Source: an uncultured Chloroflexota bacterium (GTDB lineage: Bacteria > Chloroflexota > Anaerolineae > B4-G1 > DUEL01). Taken from it: a DNA stretch of 9,306 nt. Each line of letters opens with the position of its first letter. The stretch's first letter is position 1. The notes below the pieces were generated by a model. The model was given only the letters and a program-made list of their open reading frames with translations. It was not told the origin of the DNA and ran no database searches. Below, piece by piece: positions 1-6,907 of this stretch. The stretch spans positions 1-9,306 of the forward strand of contig CAKZOY010000078.1 of the NCBI GenBank assembly GCA_937138275.1, written 5' to 3'. The translations under genes were made by a program, and so were the position numbers.

Positions 1-43
1 CATATCGTGCATCGCTAATCGTGTAGCGCGCAGACTCGCCCCA

Positions 44-120
44 TACTCCTTACTCCTTACTCCTTACTCCTTACTCCCTACTCCTTACTCCCTACTCCTT
101 ACTTCCTACTCCCTACTACC
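44..120. repeat. Heptamer tandem array, 11 units of TACTCCT type
   Basis: Eleven consecutive 7-bp units can be read from 44: units 1-4, 6 and 8 are TACTCCT, units 5, 7 and 10 TACTCCC, unit 9 TACTTCC and unit 11 TACTACC. On the minus strand (truB sense) the unit reads AGGAGTA, so most copies carry a Shine-Dalgarno-like AGGAG or GGGAG. Units 9-11 and part of unit 8 lie inside truB, encoding its last six residues and its TAA stop. The left part is perfect and the right part is degenerate, as expected if the array grows by slippage from the left. Heptameric short tandem repeats are known in cyanobacteria and other phyla; whether this unit recurs elsewhere in this genome cannot be seen here. Confidence 0.95.
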
Positions 121-977
121 TTCTTCGGATGCCACATCTGCCGCTCCGGCCGGTATTCCAGGACAGCCAGCAACTGCCCGTCGGGGGCGTAGGCGCGGGC
201 CAAGGAAGGGCCTTCTCCCACAGGCGGTGGGCCAGCGATGTCCCGGCCGTTGGCGACCGCGCGCGCTTCGGCATCGTTCAGATACAGGGCCGGATACCGC
301 CGCAGCGCTGCGTCGGGGGGGAGCAGCAGTGCAGGCAACCGCTCCGGCGTGACCGCCTCCAGTTCCACCGCATCCTCCAGCCGGAAGTCGCCGCTGGCCA
401 GCCGCACCAGGCCGGTCAGGTGGGCACCGCAACCCAGAGATTCCCCCAGGTCCCGCGCCAGCGCACGGATGTAGGTGCCGGGCGAGCAGACGACCTCCAG
501 GGTCAGTTCAGGGGGCTCCCAGGCCGTCAGGTCCAGGCGGTAAATTTCCACCGGCCGGGGTTCTCGCTCCACCGTCACGCCGCGGCGGGCCAGTTTGTAC
601 AAAGGTTGTCCTTCTCGCTTCAGCGCCGAATACACCGGCGGGACCTGCAGGATACGGCCGCGGAATCGCTCCAGCGCCGCCTCCACCGCTGCCCGGTCTA
701 TGTCTGCCGGTCGTTCGGCGATGATCGCCCCTTCGGCGTCGTCGGTATCGGTGGCGATGCCCAGGCGGATGCGGGCACAGTACGTTTTGGGGGAGTCCAT
801 CAGATATTCGGCCAGACGGGTAGCCCGACCCAGGCAGAGGAGCAGCACACCGGTCGCCATCGGGTCCAGTGTCCCGGCGTGTCCTACCTCCCGCTGCCGG
901 GCTACTGTCCGCACCCGATTCACCACATCATGGGAAGTCAGACCGCGCGGTTTATTGACGTTGAGGATGCCGTCCAT
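99..977 (-). CDS. truB: tRNA pseudouridine(55) synthase TruB
   Basis: TruB isomerises U55 in the T-loop of elongator tRNAs to pseudouridine in the cytoplasm. The 292-residue product opens with the family signature GILNVNKPRGLTSHDVV, and GHAGTLDPMATGVL at 32-45 holds the catalytic Asp38. Other family blocks are KTYCARIRLG (64-73), PPVYSALKREGQPLYKLAR (113-131) and CSPGTYIRALARDLGE (164-179). Residues from about 225 form the small PUA-like C-terminal domain of bacterial TruB. The ATG at 977 gives the expected N-terminus, although no good Shine-Dalgarno precedes it. It is the last gene of the operon seen here, 34 bp after nrnA. The final residues VVGSRK and the TAA stop are encoded by the heptamer array, so the extreme C-terminus is probably not ancestral. 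No terminator follows inside the window; in many bacteria ribF comes next. Confidence 0.97.
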   Translation of the reverse strand: MDGILNVNKPRGLTSHDVVNRVRTVARQREVGHAGTLDPMATGVLLLCLGRATRLAEYLMDSPKTYCARIRLGIATDTDDAEGAIIAERPADIDRAAVEAALERFRGRILQVPPVYSALKREGQPLYKLARRGVTVEREPRPVEIYRLDLTAWEPPELTLEVVCSPGTYIRALARDLGESLGCGAHLTGLVRLASGDFRLEDAVELEAVTPERLPALLLPPDAALRRYPALYLNDAEARAVANGRDIAGPPPVGEGPSLARAYAPDGQLLAVLEYRPERQMWHPKKVVGSRK

Positions 978-1011
978 CGGGGATTCGCAAACGACAGGCT
1001 GCCCGCGGCAG

Positions 1012-2013
1012 TTATGGCGAGTCGTCCAGACGGCCGCTGCGGCGCAGTTCCTCCAGCCGCTTCAGGGCAGTTCGGACCGCCTCATCCAGCGGCAGGGGGA
1101 TTTCAAAGCCTACCGCCATTTTGTGCCCGCCCCCTTTGGGATATGAGCGGGCCAGAGGCACCAGGTTGATGCCCGGCTTGGCGCGCCCGCTTACCCGGAT
1201 CGGCCCGCCCGCAGGCCGCTCCCGGAAAACCAGGGAGATGCGCACGTCCGCCGCATCCAGGATAAAATTCGCCAGCCCTTCCGTATCCTCCATCGCGGTG
1301 TCGGTGGTGCGGTACATATCCTGGGAGACGACCGTCCAGGCGACGCCGTCCTGGGTTTCCAGCCGGGTGAGCGCCTCGCCCCAGAGACGGAGCGCCTTCA
1401 GGGGATGCTGGCCCCGGTAGGCGGTCATCACGTCGTAGAGAGAACCGCCGTATCGCATCAGGGTGGCTGCGGTCTCCAGCGTTTCCGGGCCGGTATCGGG
1501 AATGGCGAAGGCGCGGGTGTCAAAGACGATTCCGGCCAGGAGGCAGGTGGCGACGGCGGCATCGGGGGGAATTTCCATCACCTGCAGAAGGGAAAAGATC
1601 ACTTCGGCAGTGGAGGCCCGTTCGGGGAAAATGGCGCTGAGAGTCCCGTAGCCGACGTTGCTTTCGTGGTGGTCCACGACCAGCAGGGGGACCCCCAGGC
1701 GGATGATGGCGTTGTACAAACGGTCCCCGATCTGGGAGGGCTCTCCGGCGTCCACCGCAACCACCAGGTCCGTCTCCGGGCCGGGCAGGTCGGCGACGAT
1801 GGTCTCTATGCCGGGGAGGAAGTGCAATCCGAAGGGGACGGAGTCAAAGGAAAAGACGGTCGCTTCTTTGCCGATGTGGCGCAGGGCATGGGCCAATCCC
1901 AGGCTGGAGCCCAGCGCGTCGGCGTCGGGCCGTTCATGGGTGACGATGGCGATCCGTCGCGCCCGCAGGATGTATCGCCCGATTTCTTCCAGGACGGCGT
2001 AACTGGAGGACAT
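1012..2013 (-). CDS. nrnA: DHH/DHHA1 phosphoesterase, NrnA-type nanoRNase and pAp phosphatase
   Basis: NrnA-type enzymes degrade 2-5 nt RNAs from the end and dephosphorylate 3'-phosphoadenosine 5'-phosphate, using two Mn ions. The 333-residue product has the full DHH set: THERPDADALGS at 25-36, VAVDAGEPS at 86-93, VVDHHESN at 112-119 (the DHH motif at 114-116), GIVFDTRAF at 161-169, and the DHHA1 substrate motif GGGHKMAVGF at 294-303. Length is normal for the family. The ATG at 2013 shares one base with the rbfA TAA stop (TAATG), which points to translational coupling; AGGA at 2022-2025 is a possible ribosome binding site. The rbfA-nrnA-truB order is common in bacteria. Family assignment is secure. 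Whether nanoRNA or pAp is the main substrate cannot be told from sequence. Confidence 0.95.
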   Translation of the reverse strand: MSSSYAVLEEIGRYILRARRIAIVTHERPDADALGSSLGLAHALRHIGKEATVFSFDSVPFGLHFLPGIETIVADLPGPETDLVVAVDAGEPSQIGDRLYNAIIRLGVPLLVVDHHESNVGYGTLSAIFPERASTAEVIFSLLQVMEIPPDAAVATCLLAGIVFDTRAFAIPDTGPETLETAATLMRYGGSLYDVMTAYRGQHPLKALRLWGEALTRLETQDGVAWTVVSQDMYRTTDTAMEDTEGLANFILDAADVRISLVFRERPAGGPIRVSGRAKPGINLVPLARSYPKGGGHKMAVGFEIPLPLDEAVRTALKRLEELRRSGRLDDSP

Positions 2014-2414
2014 TACTCGTTTCCTGAAGTCCCCTCTTCCCGCAGACGGTCAATTAGTCCGGCGATGCGCTCACCCCGTTCTATGGACGAATCCCAGTGG
2101 AAGACCAGTTCGGGGGTATTGCGCAGGCGCAGGCGATGGCCCAACTCACGGCGGAGAAACCCGGCCGCGCTCTGAAGTCCTGCCGTTGCTTCGGCCTGTC
2201 GCGTTTCGTCCCCCAAAACGGTGAAATAGACGTGGGCCCGGGTAGCGTCCGGGGTCACCTCCACGCCGGTGATGGTCACCATCTGGACGCGCGGGTCGTT
2301 GACCTGTTTCTGGAGCAGGTCGGTCAGGTGCGTCTGGATCAGGTCTGCAGCGCGTTTCTGGTATTTTTTGCCCATGGTTGTCATCTGATTGGGAGCAGGT
2401 AGCGGATAGTCCAA
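2013..2414 (-). CDS. rbfA: 30S ribosome-binding factor RbfA, TTG start
   Basis: RbfA binds the immature 30S subunit near the 5' end of 16S rRNA and helps late maturation and cold adaptation. The 133-residue product shows the single KH-like fold signatures: DPRVQMVTITGVEVTPDATRAHVYFTVLGD at 40-69, SAAGFLRRELGHRLRLRNTPELVF at 82-105 and SIERGERIAGLIDRL at 110-124. The start is best placed at the TTG at 2412-2414, because GGGAGGGG lies 6 nt upstream. ATG codons at residues 11 and 14 have no such signal, although homology alone would allow them. The residues before MGKKYQKRA look non-conserved and lie over the end of the broken hicB-like frame. The gene overlaps nrnA by one base. It follows infB after a 219-bp gap that holds the hicB-like remnant. 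Confidence 0.93.
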   Translation of the reverse strand: MDYPLPAPNQMTTMGKKYQKRAADLIQTHLTDLLQKQVNDPRVQMVTITGVEVTPDATRAHVYFTVLGDETRQAEATAGLQSAAGFLRRELGHRLRLRNTPELVFHWDSSIERGERIAGLIDRLREEGTSGNE

Positions 2415-2621
2415 TTGCTACCCCTCCCGTCTGCTAAGGTGAAATGAACTCTCTCCCGTTTCGGTTCCCCGTCCTCCAGCAGCATTTCAATCCCTTCGCG
2501 CAGATTCGCGTATAATTCATTCCGTGTTTCCGCCTATGTGTGCGCCGGGGAACCCGGGCCCGTACCCCACATAGAGGCTGGTATCCGGACACTTTTCAAC
2601 GACCGCTGTAAACACTCGCAT
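2381..2621 (-). pseudogene. HicB-family (UPF0150-type) antitoxin remnant, frameshifted
   Basis: An ATG at 2619-2621 with AGAGG about 6 nt upstream, starting 12 bp after the infB stop, opens a 34-codon frame ending at TGA 2517-2519. It reads MRVFTAVVEKCPDTSLYVG then YGPGFPGAHIGGNTE. The first 28 residues match the HicB/UPF0150 pattern, in which a short beta-strand leads to LYVGYVPGFPGAH. The rest of the family pattern continues in another frame from 2533: AETRNELYANLREGIEMLL then EDGEP, matching the usual (G/A)ET..EL.ENL.E.IE..LEDGEP. The join therefore needs two missing bases between 2538 and 2533, and the codon just before the restored frame is TAG where the family often has Gln. The second frame runs to TGA 2381-2383, past the rbfA start, with a tail unlike HicB. 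No HicA toxin or remnant is visible. The gene is most likely dead. I recognise the family by pattern only. Confidence 0.75.
2421..2428 (-). promoter_or_regulatory. Shine-Dalgarno for rbfA (decides TTG start)
   Basis: On the minus strand GGGAGGGG is followed by TAGCAA and then TTG. The purine run and 6-nt spacing make this the best initiation signal at the 5' end of rbfA. The later ATG codons are preceded by pyrimidine-rich sequence. Confidence 0.7.
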
Positions 2622-2633
2622 TGGATACCTCTG

Positions 2634-4439
2634 CTATCGGGACACCTGGGCGGTAGGCTCTACCCGTTCTTTGACGTAGAACTCCAGGATGTCCCCCACC
2701 TGGATGTCGTGGAATCCCTCCAGGCCGACGCCGCACTCGTAGCCCGCTTTGACCTCGCGGACGTCCTTGGCGAAGCGCTTCAGCGACGCCACAGGACCGT
2801 CAAACTTCTGCTCCCCCTGGCGGAGAAGGCGGACGCGGGAGTTGCGGCGGACTTCCCCTTCCAGGACATAACAGCCAGCCACCCGACCGACCTTGGGGAT
2901 GTCAAACGTCGCCCGGACTTCGGCCTTGCCGATGGTCTTTTCCACGTAGGTCGGTTCCAGGAGCCCCTTGAGGGCCAGTTCCATCTCGTCTATCAGTTCG
3001 TAGATGATGTCGTAGAGGCGGATATCCACCCCTTCACTTTCGGCCAGCCGCCGGGCAGCCGGATCCACCGTCACCTGAAAGCCCACGATGATGGCCCGCG
3101 AGGCGATCGCCAGGTTCACGTCGGACTCGGTGATGTTGCCGGGGGCGGAGTGGATGATATTGACCTTCAGGTTTTCGGTGCCCAGTTTGCTCAACGAGGA
3201 GACGATGGGCTCAATGGAGCCCTGAACGTCCGCTTTGATGATGAGATTCAGTTCCTTTGCTTGACCCTGCCGAATGCTGCGGGAGAGGTCGTCCAGCGTG
3301 AGGCGGGTGGGGCGGGCGGCGCGGGCCTGCTGTTCCTGCAACCGCTGCTCGGCGATAGACCGGGCTTTCTTCTCGTTCTCCACCACCTCAAAGATGTCCC
3401 CGGCGACGGGGATATCCGAAAGACCCAGGATCAGGGCCGGGGTAGACGGAGGGGCCTCGCGGATGGGCTTGCCGTGGTTATCCAGCATGCGGCGCACCCG
3501 TCCGTACACCGTTCCGGCAACGACGGCATCCCCCACCCGGAGGGTGCCGTTCTGCACCAGGACGGTGGCGGTGGGGCCCATAGAGCGGTCCAGTTGGGCC
3601 TCCAGGACCGTCCCTATGGCGGGGCGGTTGGGGTTGGCCCGGATGTTCTGATTCTCCGCGACCAGCAGGATGGTTTCCAGCAAGTCTTCCAATCCGATCC
3701 GTTTTTTGGCCGAGACCGGGATGACGAAGGTATCGCCGCCCCACTCGTCGGGGGTTAGGCCCAGGTCGCTCAGCTGCCGCTTGACCCGGTCCGGCTGGGC
3801 GGTGGGTTTATCTATTTTGTTCAGGGCGACAATGATGGGCACCCGCGCGGCGCGGGTATGGTTGACGGCCTCTATCGTTTGAGGCATCACCCCATCATCG
3901 GCGGCGACGACCAGGATGGCGATGTCGGTGGTCTGGGCGCCGCGCGCCCGCATCGCCGTGAACGCTTCGTGGCCCGGGGTGTCCAGGAAGGTGATGAGCC
4001 GCCCGTTGTGTTCCACCTGGTAGGCGCCGATGTGCTGGGTGATGCCGCCCACCTCGCTGGCCACCACGTCGGTCTGGCGGATAGCATCCAGCAGCGACGT
4101 CTTGCCGTGGTCTACATGCCCCAGCACCGTCACCACCGGCGGGCGGGGCCGCAGGTTAGTCGGGTCCTCCTGAGCGTAGAGCCGCTCCCATAGCGGGGTC
4201 GGTCCTGCGGCTGTGGCTTCTTCTTCCGGGACGGGGAGCGCTTCCTCCTGGGGCTCAAAGCCCATCTCCGAGGCCACAATGGCGGCCGTTTCGTAGTCAA
4301 TCTGCTGGTTGATGGTGGCGATGATGCCGTCGTACATCAACCGTTTAATCACGTCAATGGGGCTCACGCCCATCAATTGAGCCAATTCGCGGACCGTCAG
4401 GCGGGCCGGTATTTCAATGACGCGGTTATTGTCTGCCAT
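2634..4439 (-). CDS. infB: Translation initiation factor IF-2, short form
   Basis: IF2 is the GTPase that places fMet-tRNA on the 30S subunit and promotes 50S joining. The 601-residue product has an IF2-N helical domain at about 8-62 (IEIPARLTVRELAQLMGVSP) and a short acidic linker. The G domain follows, with P-loop GHVDHGKTS at 107-115, DTPGHEAFTAMRARG at 153-167, NKID at 207-210 and SAKK at 243-246. Domain II, IF2 domain III with IKADVQGSIEPI at 401-412 and the C-terminal fMet-tRNA-binding domain complete it. It is far shorter than proteobacterial IF2 (about 890 residues) and close to the compact form of Thermus. The frame stays open 20 codons upstream, but the ATG at 4439 follows a perfect AAGGAGGTG and gives the conserved start. 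It lies 52 bp after rnpM; ylxQ, often found between them, is absent. Confidence 0.97.
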   Translation of the reverse strand: MADNNRVIEIPARLTVRELAQLMGVSPIDVIKRLMYDGIIATINQQIDYETAAIVASEMGFEPQEEALPVPEEEATAAGPTPLWERLYAQEDPTNLRPRPPVVTVLGHVDHGKTSLLDAIRQTDVVASEVGGITQHIGAYQVEHNGRLITFLDTPGHEAFTAMRARGAQTTDIAILVVAADDGVMPQTIEAVNHTRAARVPIIVALNKIDKPTAQPDRVKRQLSDLGLTPDEWGGDTFVIPVSAKKRIGLEDLLETILLVAENQNIRANPNRPAIGTVLEAQLDRSMGPTATVLVQNGTLRVGDAVVAGTVYGRVRRMLDNHGKPIREAPPSTPALILGLSDIPVAGDIFEVVENEKKARSIAEQRLQEQQARAARPTRLTLDDLSRSIRQGQAKELNLIIKADVQGSIEPIVSSLSKLGTENLKVNIIHSAPGNITESDVNLAIASRAIIVGFQVTVDPAARRLAESEGVDIRLYDIIYELIDEMELALKGLLEPTYVEKTIGKAEVRATFDIPKVGRVAGCYVLEGEVRRNSRVRLLRQGEQKFDGPVASLKRFAKDVREVKAGYECGVGLEGFHDIQVGDILEFYVKERVEPTAQVSR

Positions 4440-4442
4440 AGA

Positions 4443-4451
4443 CACCTCCTT
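4443..4451 (-). promoter_or_regulatory. Strong Shine-Dalgarno for infB
   Basis: AAGGAGGTG on the minus strand is followed by TCT and ATG, so GGAGG sits 5 nt from the start codon. It is fully complementary to the usual 16S rRNA 3' end. It fixes the infB start at 4439 rather than the upstream in-frame position at 4499. Confidence 0.9.
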
Positions 4452-4468
4452 CCCGGAGCAGGAATTAT

Positions 4469-4493
4469 AAGGGCGACGCCCTGCGTCGCCCTT
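4469..4493 (-). repeat. Perfect 11-bp hairpin overlapping the rnpM stop codon
   Basis: AAGGGCGACGC (4469-4479) and GCGTCGCCCTT (4483-4493) are perfect complements around a 3-nt loop. In the mRNA the 5' arm begins with the last two bases of the rnpM TAA stop, and the 3' arm is followed by ATAATTCC. The stem is GC-rich, but the following U content is low, so it is a poor intrinsic terminator. It could be a partial attenuator, an RNA-processing site between rnpM and infB, or a small dispersed palindrome. Confidence 0.85.
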
Positions 4494-4800
4494 ACTCACC
4501 AGCCTCTTCCAGACGTTCCGGCAGGGATTGGGCGTATGCCCGCAGGGTTTCTATCGTCGCCTCATCCAGAGTCCCACGCAGGGCCGCGTCCAGCCGATGC
4601 CGCTTCAGCGCCTCTTCCCAGCAGACGCGCTGCGCGCAGAGGTAGGCACCCCGTCCGCTTTGCTTGCCCCGGTCGTCTATGCGGACTTCTCCCTCCGGGG
4701 TGCGGACGATCCGGATCAACTGCCGCTTGGGGCGCACGGTGCGACAGGCCACACACGTGCGCTGAGGGATGTGCTTGCGCCGGCCGGACGGCTGGGCCAC
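4492..4800 (-). CDS. rnpM: YlxR family RNA-binding protein (RnpM)
   Basis: YlxR proteins are small RNA-binding proteins of the nusA-infB operon; work in Bacillus subtilis links YlxR to RNase P and renamed it RnpM. The 102-residue product has the family signatures PQRTCVACR at 12-20 and GRGAYLC at 49-55, with many Arg and Lys residues between, which fits an RNA-binding surface. The start is GTG at 4798-4800. GGGAGGA, which lies inside the last codons of nusA, is its Shine-Dalgarno, with 9 nt of spacing. Only 2 bp separate the nusA stop from this start, so translation is probably coupled. The residues after about 85 are a short acidic tail that varies in the family. The identity is firm. Function in this organism is inferred from the family. 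Confidence 0.93.
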   Translation of the reverse strand: MAQPSGRRKHIPQRTCVACRTVRPKRQLIRIVRTPEGEVRIDDRGKQSGRGAYLCAQRVCWEEALKRHRLDAALRGTLDEATIETLRAYAQSLPERLEEAGE

Positions 4801-4802
4801 GC

Positions 4803-6896
4803 TTAGAAATCCTCCCAGTCCTCGCCGCGCCGCCGGTGTTTGCGGATGGCGACCGCGCGGCCGAGTTCCTCGTCGTAAATGAACTCCCGCCGCGGCTTCT
4901 TATGCCGCTTGGACGGCTTGCGGGTGAACTTCTTCTCCACGACCTCTTCTTCCTCCCAGACCTCTTCCTCCACCACGAGGCTCTCCGCGATGGCCTCCAG
5001 AGAGAGGACTTCGGGCTCCGCTTGGGAAGGAGCGGATTCCGCAACGGTCGCTTCGGCCTGGACGACGGACTCCACGATGACGGGCTTTTCCGCCGGAATC
5101 ACCGCGGGTTCTGCCGGAGATGCCGCGGTTTCCGAAACGGTCGGGGGTTCCACGAAGGCGGGAACGGCCTCCTCCGGAACAAATTCCACCTCCGCTGGGA
5201 CCGTCTCGGCGGGGATTTCCTTGGCCACGACCTGGGGGGCCTCCTCCGGTACGAAAGCCGGAGCGGTTTCCGCCGCGAGGGGCAGCGTGGGAACCGTTGG
5301 CGCTTCGGGCGCAGTTTCCACCTGCGGCACCGGCGCTTCCTCCGGCGGAGCGACGGGAAGTTGCAACTGTCCCAGCGCTTCGCGGATCTCCGCCAGGACG
5401 CGCGCGCCGATCCCCTCCAGTTTCAGCAGCCCTTCTTCCCCTTCCGCCAACCGCTCCATCAGCAGCCCTGCGCTGGTCAGTTCGTAGCGCTCCAGGTGTT
5501 TGCGCGTGCGCTCGCTGAGGCCGAGTTCCTCCAGCGAAATCTGGTAGGCATGGGCCGGGATACGGGCGCGGGCTTCCCGAATAGCCGCCTCCCGGGCCAA
5601 TCGCTCCTGCTCCGCGGCGGACAGGCGGGATTTGGGCTTCCGGCGGCCGCGCCCCTCGCGCTTCTGCGCCAGGTAGTACTCGCGCACCTTCTCAATGACC
5701 TGGCGCATCGCCAGCAGTTCCTCAGCGTTGTAGGGCATTTTTTCCTGAGCGTGACGCGTCAGCGCCGCCGCGACCTGGGGCAGGGCCTCCGCGGCATGTC
5801 CCAGGGCGGGCAGAAGGTCGGGATCGTCGTTGACCTGCTTCAGGGCCCACTGGGCCGCTTCGGTCGCGCTCTGAATGTCAATCCGCCAGCCGGTCAGTTT
5901 CGCGGCCAGCCGGGCGTTCTGCCCGGCTTTGCCGATCGCCAGAGATAACTGGTCATCGGGGACGACCACGTAGGCAATGGGCTCGGCAGCCCCCTCGTCC
6001 AGCACGACGCTGAGGACTTTCGCCGGCCCCAGCGCCTTGGCGATGAAGGTCACCGGGTCGGGACTCCATTCAATGATATCCACCTTCTCGTTGCCCAGTT
6101 CGCGCAGGATGGACTGGATGCGCATTCCGCGCATCCCGATGCAGGCGCCCACCGGGTCCACCCCGGGCTGCCGGGCGACGACGGCGACTTTGGAACGGGA
6201 ACCCGCTTCCCGGGCGATGGCTTTGATTTCCACGATGCCGCTGGCGATCTCCGGGACCTCCAGTTCCAGCAGCCGCCGGAGCAGTTTCCAGTGGCTGCGG
6301 GAGACGGTGATCTGCGGCCCGCGCGGGGTCTTTTTGACCTCCAGCACATAAACCCGGATACGGTCATGCAGGACATATCGCTCGCCGGGGACCATCTCTT
6401 TGCGCGGCAAGACCGCCTCTGTGCGCTCCAGATGCAGAGTGACCTGCTGGGGGGTGACGCTCTGGATGACGCCATGGACCAGTTCCCCTTCCTGCTCGGC
6501 GAAGTGCGCGTAGCGGACCTCTCGCTCGGCCTCCCGGATGCACTGCATAATTCGCTGGCGCGCGGCCTGGGCGGCGATGCGGCCGAAGTTGTTGGGAGTG
6601 GTATCCACCATCACCGTCTCCCCCAGTTGCGCCTTGGGGTTCAACTTCCGCGCCTCTTCCAGCGAGATCTCCGTCTGCGGGTCGCTGACCTCCGCCATGA
6701 CCTGCTTTTCGGTGAGGATGCGAGTTTTGCCGGTTTCCAGGTCAATCTGGGCCGTGATATTCTGGTGGCTGGGCGCGCCGACATCCCGCCGGTAGGCGGA
6801 GACGATGGCCGCGCGGATTGCCTCCAGAACCACCTCGCGGGGGAGGTTCCGTTCGGCGCAAATCTGATTGAACGCCAGCAGCAGTTCGCTTTTCAT
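4803..6896 (-). CDS. nusA: Transcription termination/antitermination protein NusA with long C-terminal extension
   Basis: NusA binds RNA polymerase and nascent RNA and controls pausing, termination and antitermination. The 697-residue product starts MKSELLLAFNQICAERNLP. Domains in order are: polymerase-binding N-domain (1-130), S1 (about 135-200), KH1 (about 205-280, GACIGMRGMRIQSI), and KH2 (about 300-345, LSLAIGKAGQNARLAAKLTG). A helical linker (346-450) and a helix-hairpin-helix unit (453-510, LLKLEGIGARVLAEI) come next. Residues 511-650 are a low-complexity Pro/Ala/Glu/Val stretch, then a basic patch (655-670) and the tail RRRGEDWEDF. This is some 200-350 residues longer than common NusA. 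The frame opens further upstream at a GTG at 6959, but the ATG at 6896 fits homologues and has GGAGG at 6908-6912, with a rather long 11-nt spacing. It is the first gene of the operon; rimP, its usual upstream partner, is absent here. Confidence 0.96.
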   Translation of the reverse strand: MKSELLLAFNQICAERNLPREVVLEAIRAAIVSAYRRDVGAPSHQNITAQIDLETGKTRILTEKQVMAEVSDPQTEISLEEARKLNPKAQLGETVMVDTTPNNFGRIAAQAARQRIMQCIREAEREVRYAHFAEQEGELVHGVIQSVTPQQVTLHLERTEAVLPRKEMVPGERYVLHDRIRVYVLEVKKTPRGPQITVSRSHWKLLRRLLELEVPEIASGIVEIKAIAREAGSRSKVAVVARQPGVDPVGACIGMRGMRIQSILRELGNEKVDIIEWSPDPVTFIAKALGPAKVLSVVLDEGAAEPIAYVVVPDDQLSLAIGKAGQNARLAAKLTGWRIDIQSATEAAQWALKQVNDDPDLLPALGHAAEALPQVAAALTRHAQEKMPYNAEELLAMRQVIEKVREYYLAQKREGRGRRKPKSRLSAAEQERLAREAAIREARARIPAHAYQISLEELGLSERTRKHLERYELTSAGLLMERLAEGEEGLLKLEGIGARVLAEIREALGQLQLPVAPPEEAPVPQVETAPEAPTVPTLPLAAETAPAFVPEEAPQVVAKEIPAETVPAEVEFVPEEAVPAFVEPPTVSETAASPAEPAVIPAEKPVIVESVVQAEATVAESAPSQAEPEVLSLEAIAESLVVEEEVWEEEEVVEKKFTRKPSKRHKKPRREFIYDEELGRAVAIRKHRRRGEDWEDF
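4810..4816 (-). promoter_or_regulatory. rnpM Shine-Dalgarno inside nusA codons
   Basis: GGGAGGA on the minus strand lies within the codons for the final WEDF residues of NusA, 9 nt before the rnpM GTG. It supports the non-ATG start and coupling of rnpM to nusA translation. Confidence 0.75.
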
Positions 6897-6907
6897 CCCT
6901 GATGGTT

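Noticed and set aside
13..28. Small stem CGCTA/TAGCG near the left edge
   Set aside because: Only 5 bp with a 6-nt loop; expected by chance.
44..120. CRISPR array
   Set aside because: Units are 7 bp with no spacers; it is a simple tandem repeat.
2511..2516. Plus-strand TATAAT in the infB-rbfA gap
   Set aside because: No -35 box at proper distance and no plus-strand gene follows.
2517..2537. Programmed frameshift rescuing the hicB-like gene
   Set aside because: No slippery run or prfB-like CTTTGA signal is present at the join, and a TAG lies in the restored frame just before it; decay is simpler.
2538..3758. Long plus-strand open frame of 406 codons opposite infB, and similar ones at 129-1169, 4377-5948 and 7922-9190
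   Set aside because: Each lies antisense to a firmly identified gene, has biased residue content typical of reversed GC-rich codons, and shows no family motif.
4464..4469. Internal infB promoter from TATAAT on the minus strand
   Set aside because: The bases 17 bp upstream read AGGGCG, not a -35 box, and fall in the hairpin stem.
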